Translations under genes and position numbers: made by a program | NCBI RefSeq assembly: GCF_000724485.1 | Contig: NZ_CP007739.1 | Location: forward strand, 3,194,001-3,258,000 | DNA from: Bacillus methanolicus MGA3 | Lineage (GTDB): Bacteria > Bacillota > Bacilli > Bacillales > Cytobacillaceae | Direction of reading: 5' to 3' | Length of the DNA: 64,000 bases | Notes under the pieces: model-generated | What the model was told of the DNA's origin: nothing | Database searches by the model: none | What the model saw: the letters and a program-made list of their open reading frames with translations, nothing else | Shown: positions 20,208 through 31,550 of the stretch, one piece after another | Position numbering within the stretch: the first letter of the stretch is position 1 | Layout of the letters: every line of letters begins with the position of its first letter

Positions 20208-20855
20208 TTATTTCCCGCGTTTATTCCAGTCTTCTAAAAAAGCTTCAATCCCTTTATCTGTTAATGGGTGTTTACATAATTTAAGAATGACTTTGTAAGG
20301 CACAGTCGCAATATGAGCCCCTCTTAGCGCCGCTTCGGTCACATGCTGCGGGTGGCGAATGGATGCCGCAATGATTTCAGTTTTAATCTGGTGAATCGCA
20401 AAGATTTCAGCAATTGTCGAAATTAACTCAAGACCGTTATGTCCTATGTCATCCAACCGTCCTAAGAATGGCGAAACATATGTTGCACCTGCGCGTGCAG
20501 CAAGCAAAGCCTGGTTGGCACTGAATATAAGGGTCACGTTTGTTTCAATGCCTTCTTTTGACAATGCATGAACTGCTTTTAAGCCTTCTTGAGTCATCGG
20601 CAGTTTCACTGTGATATTCGGAGCAATCGCAGCGAGTTCTTTTCCTTCCTTGATCATTCCTTCCGCATCAAGAGCAATGACTTCAGCACTGACAGAACCG
20701 GGTACAAGCTCTGCAATTTCACGCAGCCGGTCATGAAAATTAACGTTCTTTTCTTTTGCAACAAGTGATGGGTTTGTCGTTACACCTGATAAAATTCCTA
20801 AAGAATAAGCCTCGCGAATTTCATCAATGTTAGCTGAATCAATAAAGAATTTAAT
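20208..20855 (-). CDS. tal: Transaldolase, apparently initiated at an AUU codon
   Basis: 215 residues. Transaldolase transfers a dihydroxyacetone unit in the non-oxidative pentose phosphate pathway. The frame reads [15 protein letters not shown] at the N-terminus, [12 protein letters not shown], then NITVKLPMT with the Schiff-base lysine, [23 protein letters not shown] and [11 protein letters not shown]. The strong site AAAGGAGG is followed seven bases later by ATT AAA TTC, exactly where relatives have ATG. No ATG, GTG or TTG lies in frame near it; the first in-frame ATG is 66 codons in and would remove the GVTTNPSL motif. There is no internal stop or frameshift. A point mutation, a sequencing error or true AUU initiation could explain it. 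Confidence 0.88.
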   Translation of the reverse strand: MKFFIDSANIDEIREAYSLGILSGVTTNPSLVAKEKNVNFHDRLREIAELVPGSVSAEVIALDAEGMIKEGKELAAIAPNITVKLPMTQEGLKAVHALSKEGIETNVTLIFSANQALLAARAGATYVSPFLGRLDDIGHNGLELISTIAEIFAIHQIKTEIIAASIRHPQHVTEAALRGAHIATVPYKVILKLCKHPLTDKGIEAFLEDWNKRGK

Positions 20856-20966
20856 AATTACTCCTCCTTTATTTGGTTGGAAAACTGTATTAAATTATGA
20901 CACTTTATAAATTTTGTTACATAAACTAGTATTCGACGAAATTTTTAATAAACTTGCAAAAATGAA

Positions 20967-20996
20967 TTGAAACCGCCATGTCAGGGGCGGTTTCAA
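20967..20996 (-). terminator. Terminator after fba
   Basis: TTGAAACCGCC and GGCGGTTTCAA form a perfect 11-base stem with an eight-base loop, followed on the minus strand by TTCATTTTTG. Confidence 0.88.
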
Positions 20997-21015
20997 GCTT
21001 ATATAATTGCTTCGA

Positions 21016-21873
21016 TTACGCTTTTCCGGAAGAACCGAACTCGCGCATTTTGCCGATGACTGTTTCTTTAATCGCATCACGAGCAGGGCCCAAATATTTA
21101 CGCGGATCGTACATATTTGGATTTTCTGCCAGAACTTCACGGACTTTCTTTGCCGAAGCAATTTGGTTCTCTGTATTTACGTTAATTTTTGCAGTTCCGA
21201 GGGATATCGCTCTTTGGATATCCTTTGTTGGAATTCCTGTACCGCCATGCAATACTAAAGGAACACCAGTGATTCTTCCAATTTCCTCCATTTCTTTAAA
21301 ACCAAGATTTGGCTCACCTTTGTAAGGGCCGTGGACAGAACCCAATGCAGGTGCAAGGCAATCGATTCCTGTTCTTTTTACAAGTTCTTCACACTCTTTT
21401 GGATCTGCGTAAATAACTCCATCTGCGATTACGTCATCCTCTTGGCCGCCAACCGTTCCAAGCTCTGCTTCAACAGAAACGCCTCTCGCATGAGCATATT
21501 CTACTACTTTTTTAGTCACTTCTACGTTCTCTTCAAAAGGATGATGTGAAGCATCGATCATAACGGAAGTAAAACCTGCATCGATCACTTCTTTACATTT
21601 TTCGAAACTTGAACCGTGATCAAGGTGAATCGCTACCGGAACCGTAATTTTGTAATCTTCCATTAATCCTTTTACCATGTTAACAACGGTTTTAAAACCG
21701 CCCATATAGCGGCCGGCGCCTTCAGAAACTCCTAAAATGACTGGAGACTTTTCTTCTTCTGCAGCTAGAAGGATGGCTTGAGTAAACTCAAGATTATTTA
21801 AGTTAAATTGACCTACAGCGTAGCCTTCTGCTTTTGCTTTATTCAGCATTTCCGTCATTGAAACTAAGGGCAT
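21016..21873 (-). CDS. fbaA: Class II fructose-1,6-bisphosphate aldolase
   Basis: 285 residues. This zinc enzyme cleaves fructose-1,6-bisphosphate to DHAP and glyceraldehyde-3-phosphate and the reverse. The catalytic Asp and zinc His are in [12 protein letters not shown]; further metal and phosphate sites are [23 protein letters not shown] and [13 protein letters not shown] follows GAGGAGG. Upstream of tal and downstream of spo0F, the same order as in B. subtilis. Confidence 0.97.
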
Positions 21874-22113
21874 TTTTTTTCCTCCTCGATAAGAGGATCG
21901 CTTTCATTTCAACCATTCGATCCATATAAAGGTTTCCCTGGATTATATTTGATTATGTACCTTTTGTGACTCAGTCAAAACGAAATGACGATCCTTTGGA
22001 ATTCCACTTGTATAATACCAAAAAGAAAATAGAAATGCTATTAATCAATTGCTTTTTTCAAATTATTCAAATATTCAGCGAATTGCAATCGCTCACATCT
22101 TTTCTGTGGATGT

Positions 22114-22485
22114 TTAGTTTGTTGAAATCGGTATATATTTTTTCACTGCCGCTCGAATATCATCAATGTCAAACGGCTTTGCAAAATGAGTGAGAGCTCC
22201 CAATTCTTTTGCTTCCTGAATCATATCCAATTCGCCGTAGGCCGTCATAATAATGACTCTGATATCAGGGTCAATGACTTTCATTCTTTTTAATATTTCG
22301 ATTCCATCCATTCCGGGTATTTTCATATCTAAAAGGACTAGATCCGGGGAGTACTTGGTGACAATTTCAAGAGCGTGGACTCCGTTGGCAGCCTGATATG
22401 TGTCATATCCTTCTTTTTGCAGCACTTCATTTAACAGTATTCGTATACCAAACTGATCATCGACAATTAGCACTTTGCCTTTCAT
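22114..22485 (-). CDS. spo0F: Sporulation phosphorelay response regulator Spo0F
   Basis: 123 residues: a single receiver domain with no output domain. The acidic pocket is LIVDDQ, the phosphorylated Asp54 lies in [13 protein letters not shown], Thr82 in IIMTAYGE and Lys104 in HFAKPFD. It carries phosphate from the Kin histidine kinases to Spo0B. A sigma-H promoter matches 82-110 bases upstream, in line with sigma-H control of spo0F in B. subtilis. Confidence 0.97.
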   Translation of the reverse strand: MKGKVLIVDDQFGIRILLNEVLQKEGYDTYQAANGVHALEIVTKYSPDLVLLDMKIPGMDGIEILKRMKVIDPDIRVIIMTAYGELDMIQEAKELGALTHFAKPFDIDDIRAAVKKYIPISTN

Positions 22486-22567
22486 AAGCTCACCTTCCCA
22501 TTATCTATTTTTACGCTTGTCTTATAAATCATAGCGAATTGTTTCCGGAAATATATGTATACAAGAT

Positions 22568-22596
22568 ATATTCTATTTTTTTGTGATGATTCCTGC
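22568..22596 (-). promoter_or_regulatory. Sigma-H promoter of spo0F
   Basis: On the minus strand GCAGGAATC (22596-22588), an 11-base spacer, then ATAGAATAT (22576-22568) matches the sigma-H consensus RnAGGAWWW - 11/12 - RnnGAATWW at all but one position. It reads toward spo0F. Confidence 0.75.
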
Positions 22597-22633
22597 CATT
22601 TATAGAGGCTATTTTTTCTAATCGGATTTAAAT

Positions 22634-22662
22634 TTTACCAGCCCCTAAAAAAATTCTATAAT
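22634..22662 (+). promoter_or_regulatory. Sigma-A promoter of ywjG
   Basis: TTTACC, a 17-base spacer and TATAAT, reading rightward 45 bases ahead of the ywjG start. Confidence 0.75.
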
Positions 22663-22706
22663 GAAAGAGAAATTTTTTGAACCTGCATACGATGGAGGCG
22701 AATACA

Positions 22707-23228
22707 TTGCTAAAAATGTTTTCCACCCAATTAACAGGGCTTTTTAATAGAATTCAGGACAAAGAAGAGTTCTCAATTGAGGATGGAGCCCGCTTGCTTG
22801 CCCAGGCAGCTGTCGGCGACGGATCTATTTATATTTGCGGATTAAAAGAAATGGCTGCCGTTGAAGCGGAAGCGACAGAGGGTGCTGAACCTTTGGTCTC
22901 TGCAAAAAAGTGGACTGCGCTTGATGAAATACAAGAAGCGGATAGAGTCCTGCTGCTTTCCCGCTATTCTCGAGATAAGGAAGCTGTTGAAATCGCACGG
23001 GCATTAACCGAAAAAAACATTCCTTTTGTTGCGGTTTCGACTGCTGTAGAAAACAACAGTGACGATTTAACAAGCCTTGCGGATATACATATCGATTTAA
23101 GGCTTGTAAAAGGTCTGCTTCCGAATGAAGAAGGCGGACGGTTTGGCTACCCGTCATCGATCGCTGCGTTATTTGTTTACTTTGCGCTTAAATTAACCAT
23201 CGATGAAATCATTGCTGAATATGAATGA
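22707..23228 (+). CDS. ywjG: YwjG family protein (DUF2529)
   Basis: 173 residues, starting MLKMFSTQLTGLFNRIQD from a TTG eight bases after GGAGG. An upstream in-frame ATG overlaps the ribosome binding site. The sequence looks like a SIS-type sugar-isomerase fold (ADRVLLLSRYSRDKEAVEIARAL, IPFVAVST), but no catalytic motif is clear and the function is unknown. It is the sole plus-strand gene among minus-strand neighbours, between spo0F and pyrG as in B. subtilis. Confidence 0.85.
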   Translation: MLKMFSTQLTGLFNRIQDKEEFSIEDGARLLAQAAVGDGSIYICGLKEMAAVEAEATEGAEPLVSAKKWTALDEIQEADRVLLLSRYSRDKEAVEIARALTEKNIPFVAVSTAVENNSDDLTSLADIHIDLRLVKGLLPNEEGGRFGYPSSIAALFVYFALKLTIDEIIAEYE

Positions 23229-23264
23229 TTTCTTGCTGTCCAACGCTGATGATCTATGTGGAAA

Positions 23265-23299
23265 AAAATCCCCCGGACTTTCATCGTCAGGGGGATTTT
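23265..23299. terminator. Bidirectional terminator between ywjG and pyrG
   Basis: AAAATCCCCC and GGGGGATTTT form a perfect ten-base stem between the two convergent genes, with A and T runs on both sides. Confidence 0.85.
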
Positions 23300-23303
23300 T
23301 TCA

Positions 23304-24923
<1,620 letters not shown>

Positions 24924-25017
24924 CTAAAACAGTTTGTGCATAATACCTTCTCTTTAAAGGCTTAATTCGTTAAAAATTAATTAAAAACAGGGAAAACGAT
25001 TTTATAAAAAAATAAAA

Positions 25018-25049
25018 AACGCTCCTCCTACTTCATGTAAGGGAGCGTT
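25018..25049 (-). terminator. Attenuator hairpin in the pyrG leader
   Basis: On the minus strand AACGCTCC pairs with GGAGCGTT, followed by TTTTTTATTTTTTT. The 5' side of the stem contains the C/U-rich stretch CUCCCUU, which could pair with a poly-G 5' tail to prevent termination. It lies about 110 bases ahead of pyrG. Confidence 0.85.
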
Positions 25050-25089
25050 TTACCGCTTTATTTTAAGACCGTTCCAAATTTATAGAGCC

Positions 25090-25126
25090 CAAAAAAGATT
25101 CTACAAGCCTTGTTGAAAAAAGTCAA
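25090..25126 (-). promoter_or_regulatory. pyrG promoter with GGGC start
   Basis: On the minus strand TTGACT (25126-25121), a 17-base spacer, TAGAAT (25103-25098), seven bases, then GGGCTC beginning at 25090. In B. subtilis pyrG the transcript also starts GGGCUC, and low CTP causes repeated G addition at the 5' end. The promoter starts within ten bases of the rpoE stop. Confidence 0.85.
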
Positions 25127-25133
25127 GCTGATA

Positions 25134-25712
25134 TTAATCCTCTTCGTCCTCTTCATCTTCTGGGACTAATTCATCATCGATCAGCTCTTCTTCGTCGTCA
25201 AGGTCATAATCATCCTCGTCATCTATTAAATCACTTTCGTCATCATCTTCATCTAAGACATCTAAGTCATCATCAATTAAGTCGTCGTCAAGAAGATCCA
25301 CGTCGTCCTCATCTTCTTCAAACGCATCAAGATCATCGTAATCAAGTTCGTCTTCGTCGATGTCGTCATAATCATCAACATCGAGATCATCATCAAGAAC
25401 CTTTTTCGCTTTTTTCTTCTTAGGTTTAACGGTTGTAATCGTTTCATCCTCAGTCTGGTCAACAGGATACCAAACACGAAGTCCCCACCGGTTTTCTCCG
25501 AGTGAAATAAACCGGCCGTCTATGTTTATATCTGTATAGAATTGCGCCAATTTCGCTCTTACTTCTTCTTCACTTAGGCCAAGAAGCTGCGAAACTTCAT
25601 CCACAATGTCTTTAAATGGAACTGCTTGTTTTTTTTCGTTCAACAGTTCATAGGCAATTTCAATGAAAGACATTTCTTGCAATTCCTCTTTTGAGTATTG
25701 GTTCAGACTCAA
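25134..25712 (-). CDS. rpoE: RNA polymerase delta subunit
   Basis: 192 residues. The N-terminal folded HARE-HTH domain (residues 1-90) reads SKEELQEMSFIEIAYELLNE through INIDGRFISLGENRWGLRVWYP. It is followed by a short basic KPKKKKAKK stretch and about 85 residues of almost pure Asp/Glu, the disordered tail that displaces nucleic acid from polymerase. TTG at 25712 is preferred, nine bases after AAAGGAA; GTG at 25721 abuts that site. Confidence 0.95.
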   Translation of the reverse strand: MSLNQYSKEELQEMSFIEIAYELLNEKKQAVPFKDIVDEVSQLLGLSEEEVRAKLAQFYTDINIDGRFISLGENRWGLRVWYPVDQTEDETITTVKPKKKKAKKVLDDDLDVDDYDDIDEDELDYDDLDAFEEDEDDVDLLDDDLIDDDLDVLDEDDDESDLIDDEDDYDLDDEEELIDDELVPEDEEDEED

Positions 25713-25832
25713 TATCGGCACTTCCTTTCTCTATATCAAGCCCCTATAAAGGACTGCATCCCTTTACTGGCAAAGGGCCTCCCGAAATACATATTCTTCA
25801 TTATAAACAAATTCTTCCCGTTTATGCTAGTT

Positions 25833-26078
25833 CTATCTTCTGTTTCTCTCATTTTTTTCATTATTAAAATCTTTGTTTGCTAACGATTGGTCTGTTTCTG
25901 TTTCATTCGGGCGGTTGGAAAGCTGGTTAAATGCTATTTTGAAGAAAAAAACTGATAAAATGAAAAAGGATATGGCTCCTAACTGACGCTCGTAAAGATA
26001 ATAAAGTGCACTTGCTGCACCGAAAAATAAAGCAAATAAAAAAAATGATTTCAAATTGGTCACTTCCCGCAATTTCAA
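25833..26078 (-). CDS. Small membrane protein of unknown function
   Basis: About 81 residues if it starts at TTG 26078, six bases after AAAGGAA. Two hydrophobic segments (about 9-25 and 31-47) are followed by a polar Asn/Glu/Arg-rich tail ending NEKNERNRR. A later in-frame TTG (26060) is also possible. I do not recognise the family. It lies upstream of rpoE on the same strand, with about 120 bases between them. Confidence 0.55.
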   Translation of the reverse strand: MKLREVTNLKSFFLFALFFGAASALYYLYERQLGAISFFILSVFFFKIAFNQLSNRPNETETDQSLANKDFNNEKNERNRR

Positions 26079-26162
26079 ATGATTTCCTTTCTTAAAACCC
26101 CAGCTTCCATATAGTTTGATTATAAAGGAAAGTATGTAAATTGAAAAATCTTTACATGAATA

Positions 26163-26286
26163 AATGAGGCTGACTCTTAAGGGTCTGACTCCCTCCAACA
26201 AGACAATATTTTAGAATGGTTTTATTCGTATTGTCTATATGTTGTATTGGAAGGATCTGACCTTTTGTTTTTAAGTCAGCCTCATT
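26163..26286. repeat. Palindromic GGGTCTGACC element, family 1, copy A
   Basis: Nested inverted repeats: outer AATGAGGCTGACT with AGTCAGCCTCATT, inner AGGGTCTGACTCCCTCCAA with a matching TTGGAAGGATCTGACCT, and a core with GACAATAT / ATTGTC. Related copies are at 54784-54871 and 59345-59467. Confidence 0.8.
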
Positions 26287-26301
26287 CTTATGTTGACCAG
26301 G

Positions 26302-26441
26302 TTCAGCTCCGCTTTTCTTATTGTCCAGCTTCGCCTCCTAGCCCCTCAAGGTCGCCTCACGCCTGCCGTTGAAGCCAAAAACCGGCTTCATCGTCAGAAC
26401 CTCCAGCGCTTGTCGGGGCTTACCAGTCGGCTCCGCTTTTC
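26302..26441. repeat. Dispersed palindromic repeat, family 4, copy b
   Basis: Read on the minus strand it contains AAGCCCCGACAAGCGCTGGA, an inner hairpin around GAAGCCGG/GGCTTC, and GAGGGGCTAGG, matching 15374-15497 in order and orientation of blocks. It ends just before the icmF stop codon. Confidence 0.75.
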
Positions 26442-26444
26442 TAA

Positions 26445-29400
26445 TCACATATTTCGGCGATATTGTCCTCCGACTTCGTAAAGCGCTTGGGTGATTTGGC
26501 CGAGGCTTGCCACTTTGACTGTTTCCATCAGCTCTGCAAAAATATTTCCCCCGCTTACTGCTGTTTTCTTCAAGCGGTTAAGCGCCTCGTCTACGCGGTC
26601 TTTATTCCGTTCTTGGAATGAACGGAGATTTTGGATTTGCAATTCTTTCTCTTCTTTCGTTGCCCGCGCCAATTCCATGTTGTTAAGCTCATCTTCTGAT
26701 GGAGGATTCGGATTTACATACGTATTGACGCCGATGATCGGCAGTTCTCCTGAGTGTTTTTTCATTTCGTAATACATCGATTCATCCTGGATTTTCCCGC
26801 GCTGATACTGGGTTTCCATCGCACCAAGAACCCCGCCGCGGTCGTTCAGGCGGTCGAACTCCTGAAGGACTGCTTCTTCAACAAGGTCTGTCAGCTCATC
26901 AATAATAAATGAACCTTGAAGAGGATTCTCATTTTTCGTTAATCCATGTTCTTTTGTAATAATCATCTGGATGGCCATCGCCCGGCGAACCGACTCCTCT
27001 GTCGGGGTCGTAATCGCCTCATCATAAGCATTTGTATGAAGCGAGTTGCAGTTGTCATGAAGCGCCATTAATGCCTGAAGTGTTGTCCGGATATCATTAA
27101 AGTCAATTTCCATGGCATGCAGCGATCTTCCCGATGTCTGAACATGGTACTTTAACTTTTGGCTTCTTTCATTTGCCCCGTATTTGTCTCTCATCACGAT
27201 TGCCCAAATTCGGCGTGCTACCCGGCCAATTACTGAATACTCCGGATCAAGTCCATTTGAAAAGAAGAACGATAAGTTTGGTGCAAAGTCATCAATCTTC
27301 ATCCCGCGGCTCAAATAATATTCGACATAGGTAAAACCGTTCGCAAGCGTAAACGCCAGCTGGGTGATCGGATTGGCCCCAGCTTCAGCAATATGATAAC
27401 CGGATATGGACACCGAATAATAATTTCGAACCTGATGGTCAATAAAGTATTGCTGAATATCTCCCATCATTCTCAATGCAAACTCTGTTGAGAAAATACA
27501 TGTATTTTGTCCTTGATCCTCTTTTAAAATGTCGGCCTGGACCGTCCCCCTGACCGCCTGCAAAGTCATTGCTTTCACTTGCTCATATTCTTCCTCGGCC
27601 AGCTTTCGTCCAAGTTCTGCTTCCTTCTTTTCTACTTGCTGTTCGATCGCCGTATTCATAAACATGGCTAAAATAATCGGCGCAGGACCGTTAATTGTCA
27701 TTGAAACAGATGTCGACGGATGGCATAAATCAAAACCTGCATAGAGCTTTTTCATATCATCAAGCGTACAGACATTGACACCGCTTTCACCGACTTTGCC
27801 GTAAATATCTGGACGGTAGTCAGGATCCTCGCCATAAAGGGTTACTGAATCAAAAGCTGTGCTTAAGCGCTTTGCCGGGTCATCTTTGGACAAGTAATGG
27901 AAACGGCGGTTTGTCCGCTCAGGCGTTCCTTCGCCGGCAAATTGGCGTTTTGGATCTTCTCCTTGGCGTTTAAAAGGAAAAACACCAGCCGTGAACGGAA
28001 ATGAACCCGGAACATTTTCACGGTAAACCCATCTTAAAATCTCTCCATAATCTTTGTATTTCGGCAATGCAACCTTTGGAATGTCTAATCCAGAAAGACT
28101 CTTTGTTTTTAACTTTGTAACAATCTCTTTATCTCGGATTTTCGCAACAAACTGATCAGCGGAATACTTTTCTTTCAGCTGTTCCCACTCAGATAGAATC
28201 TTCTTTGATTCCGGTGAAAGCTTAGACTCTATATCTTTTTTCACCGCTTCAAGAGATGCGAGGATTTCACCATTTGCTTCCCGTTCTTTCACGGATTCAA
28301 TTGCACCCTCCACTTGGAACAAGCGGCGGGCCAATGCAACTTGCTCATCCGCTTTTTTATGATAGTTTCTGACCGTTTCGGTAATTTCCCGCAAATAATA
28401 ACGGCGTTCATTTGGGATAATGACATTTTGCTTCTCAACATGCGTTTCTTTTGAAAAAGATGTGGACCAATTCGTTCCTGCTTTTTCATTAATTTTTTCA
28501 ATTAATGCTGCAAAAAGTGCATTTGTTCCCGGATCGTTAAATTGGCTCGCAATCGTCCCGTAAACAGGCATTTCCGAATAATCTTTGTCAAACAGCATAT
28601 GGCTGCGCTGATATTGTTTTTGCACTTGGCGCTTCGCGTCCTCTGATCCTTTCTTTTCAAACTTGTTAATCACAATTATGTCCGCATAGTCAATCATGTC
28701 AATTTTTTCAAGCTGTGATGGCGCCCCAAACTCACTTGTCATTACATACATGGAAACGTCACATATTTCTGTAATTTCTGCATCTCCCTGTCCAATTCCG
28801 CTTGTTTCGACAATAACAAGGTCGAAGCCGGCTGCTTTTACAACAGAAATCGCATCTTTTATTGCCAACGACAGCTCATTTTTGGATTTCCTTGTTGCCA
28901 GACTCCGCATATAGACGCGCGGTGAAAAAATCGCATTCATGCGGATCCGATCTCCGAGAAGAGCGCCGCCCGTTTTTTGTTTAGTAGGGTCAACGGATAA
29001 AATTGCCACTCTTTTTTCGGGAATTTCATTGATGAAGCGGCGGATGAGTTCATCGGTTAAGGAGCTTTTTCCGGAGCCTCCTGTTCCGGTAATCCCGACG
29101 ACAGGAGCGGATTTTTCCATTGATTTCACTTTTTCCATAACCGATTCAACGGCCGCAGCTGTTTCTTTCTGAATGCCAACATGCTGTTCGGCAAGTGTAA
29201 TCAGTTTGGAAACAGCGATCACCTCACCAGTTTGAAGCTTTTCAACATAGCCTGCCGCATCAGAAGCAACCGTTGGAAAATCACATTCTTTCAACATGTA
29301 TTCAATCATGCCTTGAAGGCCAAACTGGCGTCCGTCCTCAGGCGAAAAAATTTTTGCAATTCCATATTCGTGAAGTTCCTTAATTTCACGAGGGATAATG

Positions 29401-29696
29401 ACACCGCCTCCGCCTCCGTATATGCGAATGTGGGAAGCACCTTTTTCCTTTAACAAATCGTACATATATTTAAAATATTCGACATGTCCTCCTTGGTAAG
29501 AGGAAACGGCAATTCCTTGGACATCTTCCTGGATTGCAGCATTCACTACCTCTTCAACCGACCGGTTATGGCCGAGGTGAATGACTTCTGCTCCGCCTGC
29601 CTGAAGAAGTCTGCGCATAATATTAATGGAGGCATCGTGGCCGTCAAATAAACTTGAGGCTGTGACAAAACGAATGTGATGCTTTGGCTTATACAT
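26445..29696 (-). CDS. icmF: Fused isobutyryl-CoA mutase (B12-dependent)
   Basis: 1083 residues. IcmF joins, in order, a B12-binding domain (1-140; [18 protein letters not shown]), a G-protein chaperone (about 190-420; [13 protein letters not shown], then [14 protein letters not shown]) and the substrate-binding mutase half (about 550-1083; [21 protein letters not shown] and [22 protein letters not shown]). It interconverts isobutyryl-CoA and butyryl-CoA. It overlaps the 3' end of the TetR gene by eight bases and is last in the acyl-CoA operon. Relatives can also act on isovaleryl/pivalyl-CoA; substrate preference cannot be read here. Confidence 0.95.
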   Translation of the reverse strand: MYKPKHHIRFVTASSLFDGHDASINIMRRLLQAGGAEVIHLGHNRSVEEVVNAAIQEDVQGIAVSSYQGGHVEYFKYMYDLLKEKGASHIRIYGGGGGVIIPREIKELHEYGIAKIFSPEDGRQFGLQGMIEYMLKECDFPTVASDAAGYVEKLQTGEVIAVSKLITLAEQHVGIQKETAAAVESVMEKVKSMEKSAPVVGITGTGGSGKSSLTDELIRRFINEIPEKRVAILSVDPTKQKTGGALLGDRIRMNAIFSPRVYMRSLATRKSKNELSLAIKDAISVVKAAGFDLVIVETSGIGQGDAEITEICDVSMYVMTSEFGAPSQLEKIDMIDYADIIVINKFEKKGSEDAKRQVQKQYQRSHMLFDKDYSEMPVYGTIASQFNDPGTNALFAALIEKINEKAGTNWSTSFSKETHVEKQNVIIPNERRYYLREITETVRNYHKKADEQVALARRLFQVEGAIESVKEREANGEILASLEAVKKDIESKLSPESKKILSEWEQLKEKYSADQFVAKIRDKEIVTKLKTKSLSGLDIPKVALPKYKDYGEILRWVYRENVPGSFPFTAGVFPFKRQGEDPKRQFAGEGTPERTNRRFHYLSKDDPAKRLSTAFDSVTLYGEDPDYRPDIYGKVGESGVNVCTLDDMKKLYAGFDLCHPSTSVSMTINGPAPIILAMFMNTAIEQQVEKKEAELGRKLAEEEYEQVKAMTLQAVRGTVQADILKEDQGQNTCIFSTEFALRMMGDIQQYFIDHQVRNYYSVSISGYHIAEAGANPITQLAFTLANGFTYVEYYLSRGMKIDDFAPNLSFFFSNGLDPEYSVIGRVARRIWAIVMRDKYGANERSQKLKYHVQTSGRSLHAMEIDFNDIRTTLQALMALHDNCNSLHTNAYDEAITTPTEESVRRAMAIQMIITKEHGLTKNENPLQGSFIIDELTDLVEEAVLQEFDRLNDRGGVLGAMETQYQRGKIQDESMYYEMKKHSGELPIIGVNTYVNPNPPSEDELNNMELARATKEEKELQIQNLRSFQERNKDRVDEALNRLKKTAVSGGNIFAELMETVKVASLGQITQALYEVGGQYRRNM

Positions 29697-30336
29697 GCTT
29701 CTCTACCCCCTTGTCGTTTAAACAGATCCCTTTAAAAAGCAATTCCGTTTGCAATTCAATGTATTCTTCGAGACTGTAGATTTTTTGAAGCGCCCAGCGG
29801 CGAAATCCCCACATCTGCCCCTGGACGAAAATATTGTGTGCAATCATTTGCACTTGCTTTTTTGTAAGTAAAAGTTCCCCATTTTCCACACATCGATTGA
29901 TAACATCTTCAAACATGCCAACCATTTCAATTTCTTTTTTCAGTACATATGGAAGCGCATCTTTTGAGAGTGATTTGGCTTCCTGGTACATCACAAGCAC
30001 TTCATCTTGCATTTCATCCATTACTCGAAAGTAATTAGCAATTCCAAGCTTTAAGCTTTCTAGTGTCCCCTGATTCGTATCCAGGTCTTTTTGAAGGCGC
30101 TCCCGCACTTGATCATAGATGCTGTCACAGACAAGGTATAACACATCTTCCTTCGTCCGAATGTATTCATATAGCGTACCGATGCTGAATCCGGCTGCAT
30201 TCGCTATCTCCCTTGTTGTTGTACGGTGAAACCCTTTTTGTTTAAAAAGGGTTACAGCACCTTTAATCATTTGATTGCGTCGTTTAACGACAAGGTTCTC
30301 ATCTTTGACAGAAGCATGCACTTCACGTTTTTCCAT
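29689..30336 (-). CDS. TetR/AcrR family regulator of the acyl-CoA operon
   Basis: 215 residues. The HTH is at about 25-70 ([44 protein letters not shown]), with a helical ligand-binding domain after it. It sits between an acyl-CoA dehydrogenase and icmF in one operon, and icmF starts inside it, so the regulator is co-expressed with its likely targets. An acyl-CoA ligand is inferred from context. Candidate operators are the inverted repeat at 35002-35015 and the similar site before fadF. It is not obviously the FadR orthologue. Confidence 0.88.
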   Translation of the reverse strand: MEKREVHASVKDENLVVKRRNQMIKGAVTLFKQKGFHRTTTREIANAAGFSIGTLYEYIRTKEDVLYLVCDSIYDQVRERLQKDLDTNQGTLESLKLGIANYFRVMDEMQDEVLVMYQEAKSLSKDALPYVLKKEIEMVGMFEDVINRCVENGELLLTKKQVQMIAHNIFVQGQMWGFRRWALQKIYSLEEYIELQTELLFKGICLNDKGVEKHV

Positions 30337-30386
30337 TATCTATTTACCGCCTTTACAAAAAAGGAATATTGTACCTTTTCCAAAAA

Positions 30387-31526
30387 CTATTTCGTCAGCA
30401 TCCGGGAAATAACTAGACGCTGAATTTCCTGGGTTCCCTCGTATATTTGTGTAATCTTCGCATCACGCATAAAGCGTTCAACCGGATAATCCTTTGTATA
30501 TCCGTATCCGCCAAAGACTTGGACTGCTTCTGTTGTCACTTTCATCGCTGTATCGCCCGCAAACAGCTTTGACATTGCCGATTCTTTTCCGTATGAAAGG
30601 CCTGCAGACTCGCGCCATGCCGCCTGATAGGTTAATAGTCTTGCCGCTTCAACGTGTGTGGCCATATCGGCCAGCTTAAAGGCGATCCCTTGCTGTGCGG
30701 CGATCGGACGACCGAACTGGTGGCGCTCTTTCGCATACTCAATAGCAGCATCCAATGCTCCTTGGGCAATGCCGACGGCTTGGGCTGCAATGCCGTTGCG
30801 GCCGCCGTCAAGAGTCATCATTGCAATTTTAAAGCCTTCTCCTTCCTGGCCAAGAAGGTTTTCTTTCGGAACTTTGCAATCTTCAAAAATAATCTCCGTT
30901 GTTGGAGACGAACGGATTCCGAGTTTCTTTTCTTTTTTGCCGACTGAAAAGCCAGGGAAGTCTTTTTCAATAATAAAAGCGCTTGTTCCCTTATGTTTAC
31001 TTGAAGGATCGGTAAGGGCAAAGACGACATAAATATCTGCAATGCCTCCGTTTGTTATGAAAATTTTTGAACCATTTAACACGTAATGGTCCCCTTCAAG
31101 GCGGGCCGTTGTTTTCATGGCACCGGCATCGGAACCGCTTCCCGGCTCTGTAAGGCCATAAGCGCCGATTTTTTCTCCTTGTGCCATTGGCCGCAAATAC
31201 TTTTGTTTTTGCTCTTCGGTGCCAAATTTAAAAATCGGCCAGCATGCAAGGGAAGTGTGGGCAGATAGTGTGACCCCTGTGGAAGCGCAGACTCTTGATA
31301 ATTCTTCCACTGCAATACAATACGCCAAATAATCGCTGCCGATTCCGCCGTATTCTTCCGGCCACGGAATTCCTGTTAAGCCGAGCTCGGCCATTTTATC
31401 AAAAATCTCCCTGTCAAACCGTTCCTCTTCATCACGTTCAGCCGCTGTTGGAGCTACTTCATTTTTTGCAAAATCGCAAACCATTTTTCGAATCATTTCA
31501 TGTTCTTCAGTAAGTTGAAAGTTCAT
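30387..31526 (-). CDS. Acyl-CoA dehydrogenase (second of a pair)
   Basis: 379 residues, full length for a short-chain acyl-CoA dehydrogenase. FAD and substrate motifs are [31 protein letters not shown], and the C-terminal catalytic-base region [15 protein letters not shown]. It passes electrons to ETF. ATG follows GGGGGATAAGG. It is about 60% like its upstream neighbour by eye (shared [21 protein letters not shown]), suggesting ancient duplication with different chain preference. Confidence 0.93.
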   Translation of the reverse strand: MNFQLTEEHEMIRKMVCDFAKNEVAPTAAERDEEERFDREIFDKMAELGLTGIPWPEEYGGIGSDYLAYCIAVEELSRVCASTGVTLSAHTSLACWPIFKFGTEEQKQKYLRPMAQGEKIGAYGLTEPGSGSDAGAMKTTARLEGDHYVLNGSKIFITNGGIADIYVVFALTDPSSKHKGTSAFIIEKDFPGFSVGKKEKKLGIRSSPTTEIIFEDCKVPKENLLGQEGEGFKIAMMTLDGGRNGIAAQAVGIAQGALDAAIEYAKERHQFGRPIAAQQGIAFKLADMATHVEAARLLTYQAAWRESAGLSYGKESAMSKLFAGDTAMKVTTEAVQVFGGYGYTKDYPVERFMRDAKITQIYEGTQEIQRLVISRMLTK

Positions 31527-31550
31527 GTCCCTTATCCCCCGTTTCCTGGT

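Larger units (their letters stand above)
26079..26444. other. Intergenic region with two dispersed elements
   Basis: Between icmF and the small membrane gene lie a family-1 palindromic element (26163-26286) and a family-4 repeat (26302-26441), back to back. No coding frame is supported. Confidence 0.6.

Noticed and set aside
20208..20657. Transaldolase as a 149-residue truncated pseudogene
   Set aside because: The same frame continues upstream without stops to a perfect ribosome binding site and yields a full-length protein; only the start codon is unusual.
20895..21161. 88-codon minus-strand frame overlapping fba
   Set aside because: Shadow of the fba gene in another frame, covering the fba terminator.
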